From the NCBI GenBank assembly GCA_003255025.1, contig QANY01006259.1, positions 1,605,664-1,669,663 of the forward strand: DNA of 64,000 nucleotides, written 5' to 3'. The DNA is from Datisca glomerata (Eukaryota > Streptophyta > Magnoliopsida > Cucurbitales > Datiscaceae). The notes below the pieces were generated by a model. It made no database searches, was not told the origin of the DNA, and saw only the letters and a list, made by a program, of their open reading frames with translations. Shown one piece after another: positions 9,374 through 21,229 of this stretch (position 1 is the stretch's first letter; every line of letters starts with the position of its first letter). A program made the position numbers and the translations under genes.

Positions 9374-10763
9374 AGTGACAAGATATAAAATAATCTTCGT
9401 ATAAAATAAAATTATTGCATGATTCCTCCTTACTATGAAGCCATTTCATTGATGTTTTTGTAGTTTTACTGTGAGAATCTAAATTCAGTGGCAAATTTCT
9501 CCCAACTTTTAAACTGCTTTTGGTCTTCGCTCTTTTTATACCCGATTTTTATATTTAGTAGTTAAGACTTTTCAGTAATTTTTTGTTAGATTTAACGATA
9601 ACAAATATATGAATCATATTAAAATTCTTACTATTACTTAAATGAACCGTTTATTTTCACTGTTAATTAAAAAAATTATATATATATATTTCTTTCTTTT
9701 TTTTTTAAGATTAAATGGCCCATTATTACTTTTCTTCTTTATGATTTCTTTTATTTTTATAAACCGCTTTGGTCTTCTTCTTTTTTGCATTATGCTTAGT
9801 CTTTTTGTTTTAAAGTATCTATCTACAATAATCAACTTGATTATTTAAGTATCCTTTACCAACTAACATATATATATATATATATTCATAGAAACATAAA
9901 TTGAGAAATTTATTATTTTTTCATCATTTTGATAATAATATATTTTGCATTGTTTTACAATAATGCTTAAATTAAAAATAAATAGTTCATATATGAATAA
10001 AAATTCACAATTATAGTTCAGCTTTACACTGACTAAACCCCACCTCCTATGTGCCATATTGAAGGGATATAATATAACTTTTTAAATTTATTAAGATTAA
10101 TGTAATTAATTAAATAATTTTTTTTAAAAAGTGTTTACTAATGGTAATTTAATGTACCCAATTAAAAAGGTATTTAAAAAAGGTGGCAGTATGCTCGCGA
10201 TTCGGAAGACTGTAAATGTTATTGGCAATCATACATATAATTATTTGAACAAAATATATTAAATGTAAATTGTAACACCAATAGTAAATCGCTATATGGA
10301 GTATATAATGTCTTTTTGGAAGACCAATAGTAAACTGATTTAATATATGAGAAGTTATTTGCGTCCATCAATTAGAGATAGTTGTATCAAGGCTATTTTT
10401 AGAAGAACTTAATAATAGATGGATAAAATTGTCCAAATAAAATAAATATTCTCATCTCAAATAGATGAGATAGGCTTCTTCAGTAGTAGTGTCCATCCTA
10501 TGTCTGTGCCTTTATAGCTCTATGAAATAAATACACTGGTTGATTGGGAAACTGAATCTCTATAAAAAAAAATTGAAGAGACCAATTCGTTGATATCCGA
10601 AAAGAAAATCTTCAATGTATGGATTAATTTGTGCCAACTAATTGGAATCACTTAGAGTAAGGGTAAGTTTGGAATAGTTTATTTTCTGGATGGATTAAGT
10701 TGTCTAGAAAAATATTCTCAAGGCAAACCACTTTTAATATATTATAGATTATAAATTTAAAAT

Positions 10764-10805
<42 letters not shown>
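10764..10805. repeat. (AT)n microsatellite
   Basis: About 40 bp of alternating A and T, interrupted once by AC. A shorter tract of the same kind is at about 9868-9887. Confidence 0.9.
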
Positions 10806-10807
<2 letters not shown>

Positions 10808-11376
10808 CTAATAAAATAATTATATATAAAATAAGAGTAACTAACAATTCAAATAAGCATACTTTTTAACAAGTTGATTAACTAAGCAATATCCTCCTAT
10901 ATTCATGGTGATCAAGCATAGAAAGTGGAGTGAAGGCATTTTTACTATAAAAATTGTTTAACGTGGATTTAGTGTATTTGGTTAAATAATTTTCATTAAA
11001 ATTTCAAATGCATGATGTTGATATATATCACACTGTCAATCTATTGACTTATATATTTTTAATAATATTTTCTCATATATTTACTTATATAATTTTCATT
11101 AAATGCATTTGGTTCGACCATTAAATCTCAAGGATTTTCAAGTGCATGATGTTGATGTATATCAGACTATCAATCTATTGAATCATACATGCAGTCATAA
11201 AAAATAGGATTTAGATCAAATTCCTTGTAGTCACGCTTGTGTCGTCATGTCAAAGGAGAACTTCTCACCTTATTTATACATATCTAATTATTTCATGACT
11301 TCTGAGCTTGCTTTGACTTACAGTTTGAAAATTTTTCTTGTTGGCTAGAGACAAAGATTGTTGCTGTAGTTTTCTT

Positions 11377-11887
11377 TGTTAGATTAAAAATCTTTTTCAG
11401 TATAACCCTTATCTCAAAACTCCTAGAACTCATGTTGAACACATCAAGAATCAAATAACTAATTGAGCGGAAGCATACCTGGATCCATGACTATATATCG
11501 CTGTTTTGAGTCAAGCAGTTGACCTTCCAGATCTATATAATTCTCTAATAGAGAGTCCCTTTTAATTAAGTTTCTCCGTTTTTTTTTCAAACGATGAGAT
11601 ATTTGTGAGAATATAATGGTTTATCTTTAACATGTGACCTGGAGACCATAACACTTATATACAGATAACATATTTGTTATCTTTTTGTATTTCTATTTTA
11701 TCTCATCATAAAAATAGAAATTACCCTAAAATCTCTACACATAAAAAAAGTCCATATCATATCAGATACATTAAAACCCGAAACACCAAGACCTTAGTTG
11801 ATCACTTTTAATTGGGTTTCTTTATTTGACAGTTAAAAAACCCAATTATTTAAATATAAGTTCAATGTTAGATTAATGATATAATAA
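11377..11887 (-). repeat. 3' LTR of copia 1
   Basis: It starts TGTTAGATTAAAAATC on + and aligns along its length with 15294-15780, including the GATCACTTTTAA-TGGGTTT and AAACCCGAAA blocks. By eye roughly one base in ten differs, and there are small indels. Confidence 0.85.
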
Positions 11888-12333
11888 TCTTCCACTTGTA
11901 CTATATGTGAAATATTATAATAATGTTTTGAAAAAAATAGCCGAATGAGTTCAACTATGGTGTCATTACCATAATTTATCTATAACCAATCTGGTCCATC
12001 AATCATACTGATATAAGATCAAAGCGGCCTTCATTACATCAATCGTAACTCAACCCATCAATGATCTCGTATATCAAATGCAACTGAATGACATTGATTA
12101 TGATGTGGATGTGTAACATGCAAATTTCATGTAATGTGATCTTAACATACCTATTTTCAACTGGTCCTCCTTAAAACTTAGTAAGATTAAACCATACATG
12201 AATCAGAGTGTGAATAAACAAAAACACTTTATTTTTGCAGAAAATAATCTTAAAATATCCATAAACCAAAATAACTGAATAATATGTCTATATCAAAAGA
12301 GAATCTAAAATAAAATATAAACTCCAACTAGAA

Positions 12334-13954
12334 TTAAATATCCTCAACTGATATGGCATTCATACGAGCAGTGTGCTCATGAAACACCTTGGGTGGCAAT
12401 CCCTTAGTAAGTGGATACGTAATCATGGAGTTTGTTCCGATGTGCTTTATAGAAAACTGTCCACTCTGAACCCTTTCCTTAATAACTAGAACTTGATATC
12501 TATGTATTTTGACTTTGTCGAGCTCTTGTTGTTGTTAGAATAAATTAGTGCTAATTTATTGTCATAAAAAACTTTAGTCATCTTTCAATGCTGTCCACTA
12601 TACGCAGCCCCATGATAAAATTTCATAATCATATTTCATGATTAGATGCCTCTTAACATGCTATGAACTCTATTGCCATGGTAGAAGAGGCTATAAGAGA
12701 TTGTTTACCACTCTTCCAGGAGACATCACCTCCAGCAAGCAAAAAATTATAGCCCGACGTGGATTTCATACTATCTTGGCATCCAGCAAAATCAGAGTTA
12801 GTATATCCAATGATTTCAATCAAATCCAACCTCCGATACGTGAACATGTAGTCTTTTATTCCCTCTAAGTACCGCAAGACCCGTTTAGCTACTTTCCAAT
12901 GGTCTATGCCTGGATTGCTTAAGTATCTGCCCAACGTCTCAGTCACGTAGGAAATATCCGGACGTGTACAAATCTGAGCATACATTAGTTTCCCTACTAT
13001 CGAGGCATAAGGAATCTTCTTCATTTTCTTTTCCTCAAAATCATTCTTAGGGCACTGATTGATACCAAACTTATCTCCCTTAGCTATATGGGTATCACCT
13101 GATTTACAGTCTTACATGCCATATCTTTTAAGGACCTTATCGATATAGCTCTTTTATGATAATACAAGAATACCCTGAAGAATGATCACAGTGTATTTGG
13201 ATCCCTAGTACAAAAGAGGCTTTATCAATATCTTTCATCTCAAAATTCTTAGCTAGAAATCTTTTAGTGTCGTGCAATAAGCATATATCTTTTCTGGCAA
13301 GTAAGATGTCATCTACATGTAAAATAAGAAAATATGTCTGCTCTCACAAAACTTATGGTATATAAAATTATCGACCAAATTCATCTCAAAATTGAACGAG
13401 ATGATCACCTGATGTAATTTCAAATACCATTGTCGAGATGCATGTTTGAGTCCATAGATGGATTTCTTAAGTCAGTAAACAATAATCTTTGGGTCTCCCG
13501 ATACAAAGTTTTTGGGTTGCACCATATAGATCATTTATTCAATGTCATCATTGAGAAACGACGTCTTTACATCCATCTGATGCAGCTCAAGATTGAAATG
13601 CGCCACCAATGCCATTAGAATCCTAAAAGATTCTTTGTAGAAACCAGAGAGAGTTTCTTTATAGTCGACGCCTTCTTTCTGTGTAAAGCCATGTGCGACA
13701 AAATCAGCATTGTATCTTTCCACATTACCTTTTGAATCCCTCTTGGTCTTAAAAATCCATTTACAACCAATGTGTTTCGTACCTTCTAGTAATGGGACAA
13801 GATCCCACATATCATTGTCCATCATGGACTTAATCTCCTCAATCATCGCATCGATCCACTTTTGAGAGTTAGAACTTTTTATGGTTTGACGCAAGTTGAT
13901 CGGATCATCTTCCACCACTCCAATGTCCACTTCATCAATTTTTTTCTTTGACAT
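12334..13954 (-). pseudogene. Copia 1 reverse transcriptase / RNase H, broken
   Basis: Reading on -: an RT start at 13954-13535 ([40 protein letters not shown]); the catalytic motif near 13318-13329 reads HVDD instead of the usual YVDD; then ARPDIS-type sequence (YAQICTRPDISYVTETLGRY) and RNase H (GYTNSDFAGCQDSMKSTSGY) at 13024-12653; and the C-terminal GLPPKVFHEHTARM end with its stop at 12334-12336. Stops lie between 13030 and 13200. The integrase that should precede RT is absent. The apparent first Met of the RT frame lies within the minisatellite, so it is not a real start. Confidence 0.85.
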
Positions 13955-14197
13955 TTAGCCAAGCATTTCTGTTCTGTCCAGTGTCATTTTTACCGTCTGG
14001 CGAGCTATATTTCACCTTTTTCCTTTGACATCTAGCTAGGCATTCCTACTCTGGCCAGAGTCCTTTTCCCCGTCTGGCAAGCTAGAGTGCAAGCCAAACT
14101 TACTATTTTCCTTTGACATCTAGCTAGACATTCCTGCTCTGGCTAGAGTCCGTTTTCCCGTTTGACAAGATAAAGTGCAAGCCAGACTTCACTTTTT
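13942..14197. repeat. Minisatellite (3 units) replacing the copia 1 integrase region
   Basis: Units starting TTTGACAT-TAG begin at 13947, 14024 and 14112 (77 and 88 bp apart). Each has TAGC-AGGCATTCCT, GCTCTGGC-AGAGTC, a CCCGTCTGGC block and a GAGCTAGAGTGCAAGCC-type end. The same unit forms the much larger array at 46590-47745 inside the outer Tat element. Confidence 0.85.
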
Positions 14198-14219
14198 TCA
14201 TTTGTGTTATTTCGTAGGT

Positions 14220-14943
14220 GAATCATCCTTTCATTCGATAATTGCTACTTAGTTACATGATTTTCTTCTTTCTCCTTCTTATCTCTTCTTTTTTTGGTTG
14301 TGGTCTGGTCGTTAGGCCAAGTGAAGACTCTCTGTCTTATCATGTTTCACTATTTACTTTTCCTGAACACAGTGTGAGATGATCTCATTTAAAGACCAAG
14401 TCTATTTTTGACAATTATAGCTCACCTTCAACTGGCTAAACCGTGCCAGAAGGGATCAAAACCAGATACGCAAGTAAGTTCTTAGAGAGTTCAAGCCTTA
14501 GTACTTTTAACTTTGAAACAATGTGAGACATTTCCATAATGTACTCCATGATATATCATTTACCTTCATACCTCATTGAAATTAGGCCTGAGAAGAGCGT
14601 ACCAATTTCTGCATGTTTGTTTTTGACAAACCTCTTTTCAATATCTGCAAGGAAATCCTTAGCTGTAGTTAGCTTTTCAGATATAGTGCTCTTGAATGCT
14701 TCTAGAATGGCCTTTTTCATGATAAACATACACACGCAATTTAATCTCTCCCACCTTTCCATATCCATTTTTTCGTCAGAGATACTATTATCCGTAAGAG
14801 GTGAATGAGAATGAATCGTTATTGCAAGATCTAGATCCACGACTCCAAGAACTATCAAGAGATTATCTTTCCGAGACTTGAAGTTTGAGCTATTTAAAAC
14901 TAAAATTGAATTGATGTTGGCTATGATATTAGCTGGAGTAATA
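14220..14943 (-). pseudogene. Copia 1 gag, broken and truncated
   Basis: On - the frame runs from about 14943 (NINSILVLNSSNFKSRKDN) through MIVLGVVDLDLAIT and MERWERLNCVCMFIMKKAI to AKDFLADIEKRFVKNKHAEI, the usual plant copia gag (UBN2-like) order. Past 14556 it continues with stops to about 14220, where the minisatellite begins. The C-terminal zinc knuckle is missing. Confidence 0.75.
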
Positions 14944-15280
14944 GTTGAACAGAGAAGAAGGAAAACAAAATAAGCTCACAAAAATCCCAAATAACAATAA
15001 TTTCTCTGACAGCCGCAGCCAGGCCACAACTTTCCTTAGCCGCCATGGTCGGATGACCGCGACTCTCCTTACCGACACAACTAGACTTTCGCGTCGATCT
15101 CCTGTCACTGTCAGCTACCATTTGTTCGACTGTTTGAATTTAAATGAAAGATATACCGAAAAATATACCATTCTTAAATCTAATAAAATATCAAATTCAA
15201 GAGCTCCAAAGAAGAAATAAACAACACGAATAATCATGGATCTAAAATAAATTCGATTATCAATGATTCAACATGAATAA

Positions 15281-15293
15281 CTCTGATACCACT
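15281..15293 (-). other. Primer-binding site of copia 1
   Basis: The reverse complement reads AGTGGTATCAGAG, complementary to the initiator-Met tRNA end used by most plant copia elements. It touches the inner edge of the LTR at 15294. Confidence 0.85.
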
Positions 15294-15780
15294 TGTTAGA
15301 ATTAAAATCATTTTTGGTATAGAATCGTATCTCAAAACCCCAAGAACTCATGTTAAACACACCAAGAATCAAATAACTAATTGAACGGAAGCATACCTGA
15401 ATCTATGACGATAAATCACTATTTAGAGTCGAGCTACTGACCTTCCAGATCAACACGATTCTCTATCAGAGAGTCATTTTGATTAAGTCTCTTTATTTTT
15501 TCTCAAATGATGAGATATTTCTGAGAATAAAATGAGACCATAACCACTTATATACAGATAACATATTTGTTATCTTTTTGTATTTTTATTTTAACCCATC
15601 ATAAAAATAGAAATTACCTTTAGTCTCTACACATAAAAAAGTTCACATCCTATCAGATGCATTAAAACCCGAAATACTAAAATCTTAGTTGATCACTTTT
15701 AAGTGGGTTTAACTTTATTTGACAGTCTACAACACATAATTATTTACATATAAATTCAACGTTGAATTAAGGATCCAACA
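15294..15780 (-). repeat. 5' LTR of copia 1
   Basis: It runs from TGTTAG at 15294 to CCAACA at 15780 on +, so as TGTTGG...CTAACA on the coding strand, 487 bp. Pairs with 11377-11887. Confidence 0.85.
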
Positions 15781-16224
15781 TTCTCTCCTTATCTTATGGA
15801 AGGAGAAAAGGACGTAAAATATAGAAACAAATGGAGATAACTTTTTCTTGGAAAAATTTTGGTTGCTCGTCTTGACGTTTGTTTATGTATTAAAACACAT
15901 GTATTCCTAAGAACAAGACACTGCCATATAGAAGAAGAAGAACATGAAGGAATCACTTCGCAGACGCTGCGAAGAATAATATGGAAATATGCAAAGGAGA
16001 TTACGCAGGTAGTAAAATGCAGTGAAAAAGGTGAAAATGTAAAGTTTCAATGATTAAAATTGACAAAAAATGACGTAGATTTAAATAGAAACATAGGATA
16101 AGGGTATTGTAGTCAAATCATAGAAATTTAAAGTTAAATTAAATAGAAAGGGTCATTTTTTTACTTCAATTTTATTTAGGCCAATTTCTAACTTACTATT
16201 ATGAAAGTGGCTTATCTATGTCGT
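15781..16224. other. No recognisable gene
   Basis: Sequence between copia 1 and the CACTA left end. A 64-codon frame at 15859-16053 has no resemblance I recognise. Confidence 0.5.
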
Positions 16225-16600
16225 CACTGCAATAAATAGGGGTTTTAGCCACGAAAGTTTTAGCCACCAAATTAAATTCATCGCTAAAATAAATCATTTG
16301 TGACTTTCTATTTTGTTGGTCGCTAAAGATTGCCTATTGCGACGATTATTTGGCTCGTCACAATAAGCTTCACCCCGAAAATAAAATTGACTGGGCACAC
16401 GAATTTTTGGGGCCTTTTACTGATGAAAACTTAAATTCGTCGCAAAAGAACTGCTTTTATCGATGATTTTTAGTCTTCGTCGCAAAAAGATTTGACTTTA
16501 GTGATGAATAAATAGTTTGGTTACAATAGCCTTGTCTTTAGCGACATATATTAGGTTGGTCGCTAAAGCCTATCACAATGACTTTACAAAATTGTCCCTG
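16225..16600. repeat. CACTA left terminus with subterminal repeats
   Basis: Contains the terminal inverted repeat, then repeated TTAGCCAC, TCGCTAAA, GTCGCAAAA and TTAGCGAC words in both orientations, which in En/Spm elements bind the accessory transposase protein. A pyrimidine-rich leader (CTCTCGATCTCCC...) follows at about 16600-16820, typical of the transcript start region. Confidence 0.8.
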
Positions 16601-17409
16601 AAAGCAGCTCCATATACACGAAAAGGAAAAAAACCCTCAGTCCCCATTCACCCCCTTGCGACGACAGAGCTTTCCCCGTACCCCCGTGATAGATCAAGCT
16701 CCTCTGTTCGTTGTCATTCATCACCGTTCTCCGTCGAGCTAGCTCTCCGTTGTATATTTTAGTGTAGGTAGGAAACCTCCTCTCTCGATCTCCCATTTTC
16801 CCTCTCTTCTCTTCTCCATTTGATATATATTATATAGAGTAAGCTCGTGTTTTCCATGTTTACGGATTACTCGAAGACTGATTTCACGAAGGATTTACTA
16901 CCATTTTTCTCTGTTTGCTGTTTGGTTTGAAATTTCTTTTGTTTTTCAGCTTGGTTAGTTTGATTTCAATTTTCTGTTTGGCTTGAAATTTCTTTTGTCT
17001 TTTGGTTTGGTTTGTTTGATTTTCAGTTTGAGTTTCAACATATATGTTTTCGATCAGTAAAATCTCATACTAAGTATAACTAGTTATGAAATGTAAATAG
17101 AGTGAAGTTATTTCTTAAAATAACTTTTTTTCTTTTGTTGATAGTTACTCTAAATAGTTATTTAATTTACAGAGTGACAAAAATGATATGTCAAGTACCC
17201 TTTCGTGCTCCAACCAGACAAATCTTCATACACTGGAAAGTCATTCAATGCCATTCCATATTGACACAAATTCATTTTGACTTCTATTAAAGACAATTGT
17301 CTTGAATTAAGATTTTATTACATGGACAATGAGTTTTCCACTTTACATTGAGATAATTACTGGTCACGCTCATAAACTGTGAAATACCATCAATATACTC
17401 CTTGGACAA

Positions 17410-18520
17410 TCTTGTAGGATTTTTTATCCAACATTTGTCCCATAGATGGTCTTAATTGGACTAAGAAAAGTGTGTTTTTTCAACTTCCATATTGGCCTAA
17501 GTTGAAAACTAGACAAAATTGGATGTCATGCGTATTGAGAAAAATATTTACGATAATATATTAGGTACATTTTTAAATATAGAAAGTAAAATAAAAGACA
17601 CTTACAAAGCTAGATTGGACCTAGCCGACATGAATAAAAGAAAAGAACTACACCTTGAACAAAAATGGAACAAATATTTTAAACCAACCACCTGCATGTT
17701 ACACATTGACCGTAGATGAGAGAAGAAAGTTTTGTGGTTTCTTAAAGTCAGTCAAGTTTCCAAATGGCTTCGAAGCAAACATATCACGATGTTTCAACCA
17801 AGTTGAAGGTAAGCTTTCGGGATTGAAAAGTCATGATTGTCATGTTTTACTGCAAAGTCTTTTACCAGTTAGGATTCGTGGTTCTTGCGTAAGGATGTGT
17901 GCATTGCTTCGGTTGAGTTGTCTAACTACTTCAAAGAATTGTGCTAAAAATACTTAACACTAAGGACTTGGAACTTCTTAGAGACGAAATAAGTTTGATC
18001 CTGTGTACGTAAAAAAGGGTCTTTCCCCCAGCTTTCTTTGATGTTATAGTACATTTGAAAATTCAATTACCACAAGAAGTGAAATTGTGTGGTCATGTTA
18101 GTTATAGTTGGATGTACCCAATTGAAAGGTATATATATCAACTTTTCCTTTGCTTATCCATCAAATATTTCATGCACAATGTAATTGTTGTCATATGATA
18201 GGATTTTACGTACACTTAAACAATATGTTAGAAACAAAACTCGTTCAGATGGTTCAACTGCAGAAGTCTACATTGTTAATGAGCTGTTGACTTTTTTATC
18301 ATTGTATCTCCGTAGCATTGAAACCAAATTCACGCAGAATGAGAGGAATGATGATGAGTACTTTAACAAACTAAATTAGGGGTCTGTAGTAGTCTTCACT
18401 CAACAAGCTCGTCCAATTGATGGTAAAAAAATAGTTCAGCTTTCTAAACAATAATTAGAGATTGCCCAATGGTATGTGCTGAATAATTGTGATGAGCTAC
18501 AACCTTACTTAGTGTAAGTA
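17410..18520 (+). pseudogene. CACTA transposase TNP2, C-terminal part, broken
   Basis: TNP2 is the DNA-cutting transposase of CACTA elements. The frame includes SVFFQLPYWPKLKTRQN near 17460-17520, then MRIEKNIYDNILGTFLNIE and KARLDLADMNKRKELHLE (17519-17650). A frameshift leads to PPACYTLTVDERRKFC and ISRCFNQVEGKLSGLKSHD (17685-17845), then PPAFFDVIVHLKIQLPQE (about 18030) and SYSWMYPIER (about 18105). A short intron (about 18130-18200) leads to RTLKQYVRNKTRSDGSTAE. It ends with AQWYVLNNCDELQPYLV near 18517. The N-terminal catalytic half is missing, and stops and frame changes show it is dead. Confidence 0.85.
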
Positions 18521-18599
18521 AATCAATAACATTATTAAGTCTAATTTTCAATGGTTGTTTTTTATGTCATAAATAATTATAATAAAATGATTAATATGC

Positions 18600-19270
18600 T
18601 AGATTATTTTTGAATACTTTTTGATTGATATTCATTATCTAAGATAATAGTATTAATTTCAATGTATGGAGAGGGTATCACTTTGTATTTGATTCTATTA
18701 TATGCTTTCTAAATACTTTTTGATTGATGCTCCTTGTCTAAGATAATAGTGTTAGTTTTAATGAGTGTGTGTGCGGGGGGGGGGGGGNGGGTGGGGGGGG
18801 GGGGGGGGGTTACCACTTTGTATCTGAGAGTGGTAGATGTTTTTTGAATACTTTCTGATTGATGCTCACTTTGTATCTGATTCTGCTATATGCTTTTTGA
18901 ATACTTTTTTATTGGTGCTCATTGTCTAAGATAATAGAGTTAGCTTCAATGTGTGTGTGTGTGTGTGTGTAGGGGGGTTATCATTTCATATCTGAGCGTG
19001 CTAGATGCTTTTTGAATACTTTTTGATTGATGCTCATTGTCTAAGATAATAGTGTTAGTTTCAATGTGTGTATGGGAGGGGAGAAGGGCTTATCACTTTG
19101 TATTTGAGTGTGCTAGATTCTTATTGAATACTTTCTAATTGATGCTCCTTGTTCAAATATAATAGTGTTAGTTTTAATGTTGGGGGTGGGGGGAGAGGGT
19201 ATCACTTTGTTTTTGATTCTGCTAGATCTTTTTTGAATACTTTCTGATTGATGCTCATTATCTAAGATAA
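18600..19270 (+). repeat. Tandem array of about 115 bp inside the CACTA element
   Basis: The words TTTTTGAATACTTT, TGATTGATGCTCATTGTCTAAG, ATAATAGTGTTAGTTTCAATG and ATCACTTTGTATCTGA recur in this order at least six times, separated by variable (GT)n and G-rich tracts. The array lies directly after TNP2 coding, so probably in an intron. It is cut at 19270 by copia 2 and continues at 25472-25640. Confidence 0.85.
18774..18811 (+). repeat. Poly-G tract with one unresolved base
   Basis: About 36 bases are almost all G, with a single N at 18788. It sits at the G-rich spacer of the surrounding tandem unit. Its true length is doubtful because such tracts are hard to sequence. Confidence 0.9.
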
Positions 19271-21214
19271 TGTTGGAATATGTTCATAAAGTAGCGTGTA
19301 ATAACTCTTTGCTTGTATTTAGTTATTTCTCAGACATTTGTATTACTGATTTTTATGAATAAATTGAAAGCTTTATTTTAAATTAAAGCATGTTTATAAA
19401 CACTCAAGTATTAGAACTATTGTCAATGAAAGAAGAGTGAAGACAAAAGCGCCTCTAGACGAACTTTTATGAAATAGTTCAGAATGATATTCGTAGTCTT
19501 AGGATCGACTGGGCAAACGAATCTGATTATAACTGTTAGGTAGAACCGTTGGATGTCAGTCTTGGAGCATAAGATTGGAGACTCAAATGGTTAACCTAGA
19601 CATGTTATGAACATGTTGAATAGACTGATAACAAATTAGTTTAGAGCCCAAGACTGTTTATCTAGCTCTAAATCTAATTGTTATACCTTAAGTGTATTTT
19701 CATAATTACCTTAATCCTGAGGTGAATACGTAACTTGAATTGGTTAGTTGCAATCTTTGATATGTTAAATGAGTGAGTTCAAATTGGCGGGCAATACCTC
19801 TGCTGTTAGGATTGTAATTTAATTAAGTAGTAGTTGTGTGATTCACAGATATAGAAATTCGTGGTTGGATTGTGAAAACAACAATATTAATTTATACTTT
19901 ATTGATGGGTGTATGAATAAATCAACTTAGCCAAGTATTCAATGAAATGAGTCATTGAATAAGACTTGTGAATTGTACGAGACAATTCACTATAATATCT
20001 TTCTTATTTACAGTCAATAAGGGAGTTAAGAAAATAATAACAAGATGGATAAAATGATAATTTTACATTCTGCTCTTGTCACCGATATTCATGATGGATA
20101 TTATGTTAAAATATTCTGTGCACCATGAAAATAAAAAGATTTTATTTACACCAACAAAAAATGTAGTGCGTATGAATCGAGAGTTGATTCGACATCGAAT
20201 CTATAGTGGAGTCGTAAGATGTCAGGATTAAGTAGGTCAGGAATTTATGGAGATAAATTCACCGGGTATTTGAATTCTAAGATTTGTTCATGTGGGTCTA
20301 TTCGGTCTTAGAAATAGCTCAGAGAATAGGAACAAAAAAACGAACTAAGTCTAACCAAAATGTGTTTTGGTGCCAAGGCATATTTCCTACACCTATATGT
20401 GATAGGTGATGTCACTTAAGTTAGTTAGGTGTAATTGTTGTGTTGAATTAATTATTTATTAATTTCTAATTATTAGATAATTAGTTAAATAAAATAAATT
20501 AAATAATTAACTCATAATGATCAATTATATTTATCAGTTGGATTGATGAATTTTGATACAACTAAAAACTCTAGGAGATCATGTAATTTGCGGCAATAAT
20601 AGATAATTAGGGGAATTTGTAGAAAATTTATAATATTTGGGTATATTTGTATATAACAAAAATTATATTTTGATAAATATCTAATAGCAATTTGATTGCA
20701 AATAGATAACAAGTATTAGGTACAGTTGTTGTTATCAACACACAAAAAAGAGAGAAAAACGTTTTCTCCTTTCACTACTGTTACCGCCGAAATTAATCTG
20801 AAGAAGGAAGATTTAATTTTTATTTTTCAATCATTTTGATAGCCCACACTCAAATTTCTATGTAAAATTCTTCTGAGATATATTTATGAAATTAACGAGT
20901 GGTTGTCGGTGGACTATTCAAAAATCGTCCGTGGAAGATCAAGTTCATGATTTTGATCTTAAAGCTTGAAGAACATGAAGAACGCTCGAGGGAGTTCCAA
21001 CTGTTCAGAAATTCTCTGATACAGAGTAAATATAAAAAATTGTTTTCCCTTATTCGATTCGTGTTAATATCGTATATGCATGATCAAACTAAAATTAGTT
21101 TTCAATTATTTAATATGATTAAATAACTAAATCAAAATTTTTTATATTTCGCCCACGAACCATTCGTGGTTCAAATCTATTTTTCTTTAATTTTCAAACC
21201 GATCGATCCTAACA
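19271..21214 (+). repeat. 5' LTR of copia 2
   Basis: 1944 bp from TGTTGGAATATGTTC to GATCCTAACA. It is followed at once by the primer-binding site. Confidence 0.85.
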
Positions 21215-21229
21215 ATTGGTATCAGAGCG
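21215..21229 (+). other. Primer-binding site of copia 2
   Basis: ATTGGTATCAGAGCG lies directly behind the LTR end, matching the initiator-Met tRNA site used by copia elements. A long leader of about 1.65 kb then runs to the gag start at 22876. Confidence 0.9.

Larger units (their letters stand above)
8401..11376. other. AT-rich DNA without a recognisable gene
   Basis: 8401-8790 is the probable right edge of the MULE (poly-purine leader, no coding similarity). 8791-11376 contains no reading frame I recognise; short frames such as those near 9640-9850 are composition effects. It holds a hairpin (9149-9186), a duplicated segment (9271-9373) and AT microsatellites near 9870 and 10765. Confidence 0.6.
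11377..15780 (-). mobile_element. Ty1-copia retrotransposon 1 (short, two LTRs, - strand)
   Basis: Two related LTRs (11377-11887 and 15294-15780) flank gag and polymerase pieces read on -. The right LTR is the 5' LTR: next to it at 15281-15293 is the reverse complement of TGGTATCAGAG, the usual copia primer-binding site. A polypurine tract (AAGTGGAAGAT on -) abuts the left LTR at about 11888. Flanks TTCTT (11372-11376) and TTCTC (15781-15785) could be a diverged 5-bp target duplication. At 4.4 kb it is too short for a full element: zinc knuckle, protease and integrase are missing, with a minisatellite in their place (13942-14197). Confidence 0.85.

Noticed and set aside
9638..9848. Hydrophobic small membrane protein
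   Set aside because: The frame is open on both strands over AT-rich low-complexity DNA and has no family resemblance.
12638..12868. + strand frame within copia 1
   Set aside because: It is the shadow of the RT/RNase H coding on the opposite strand.
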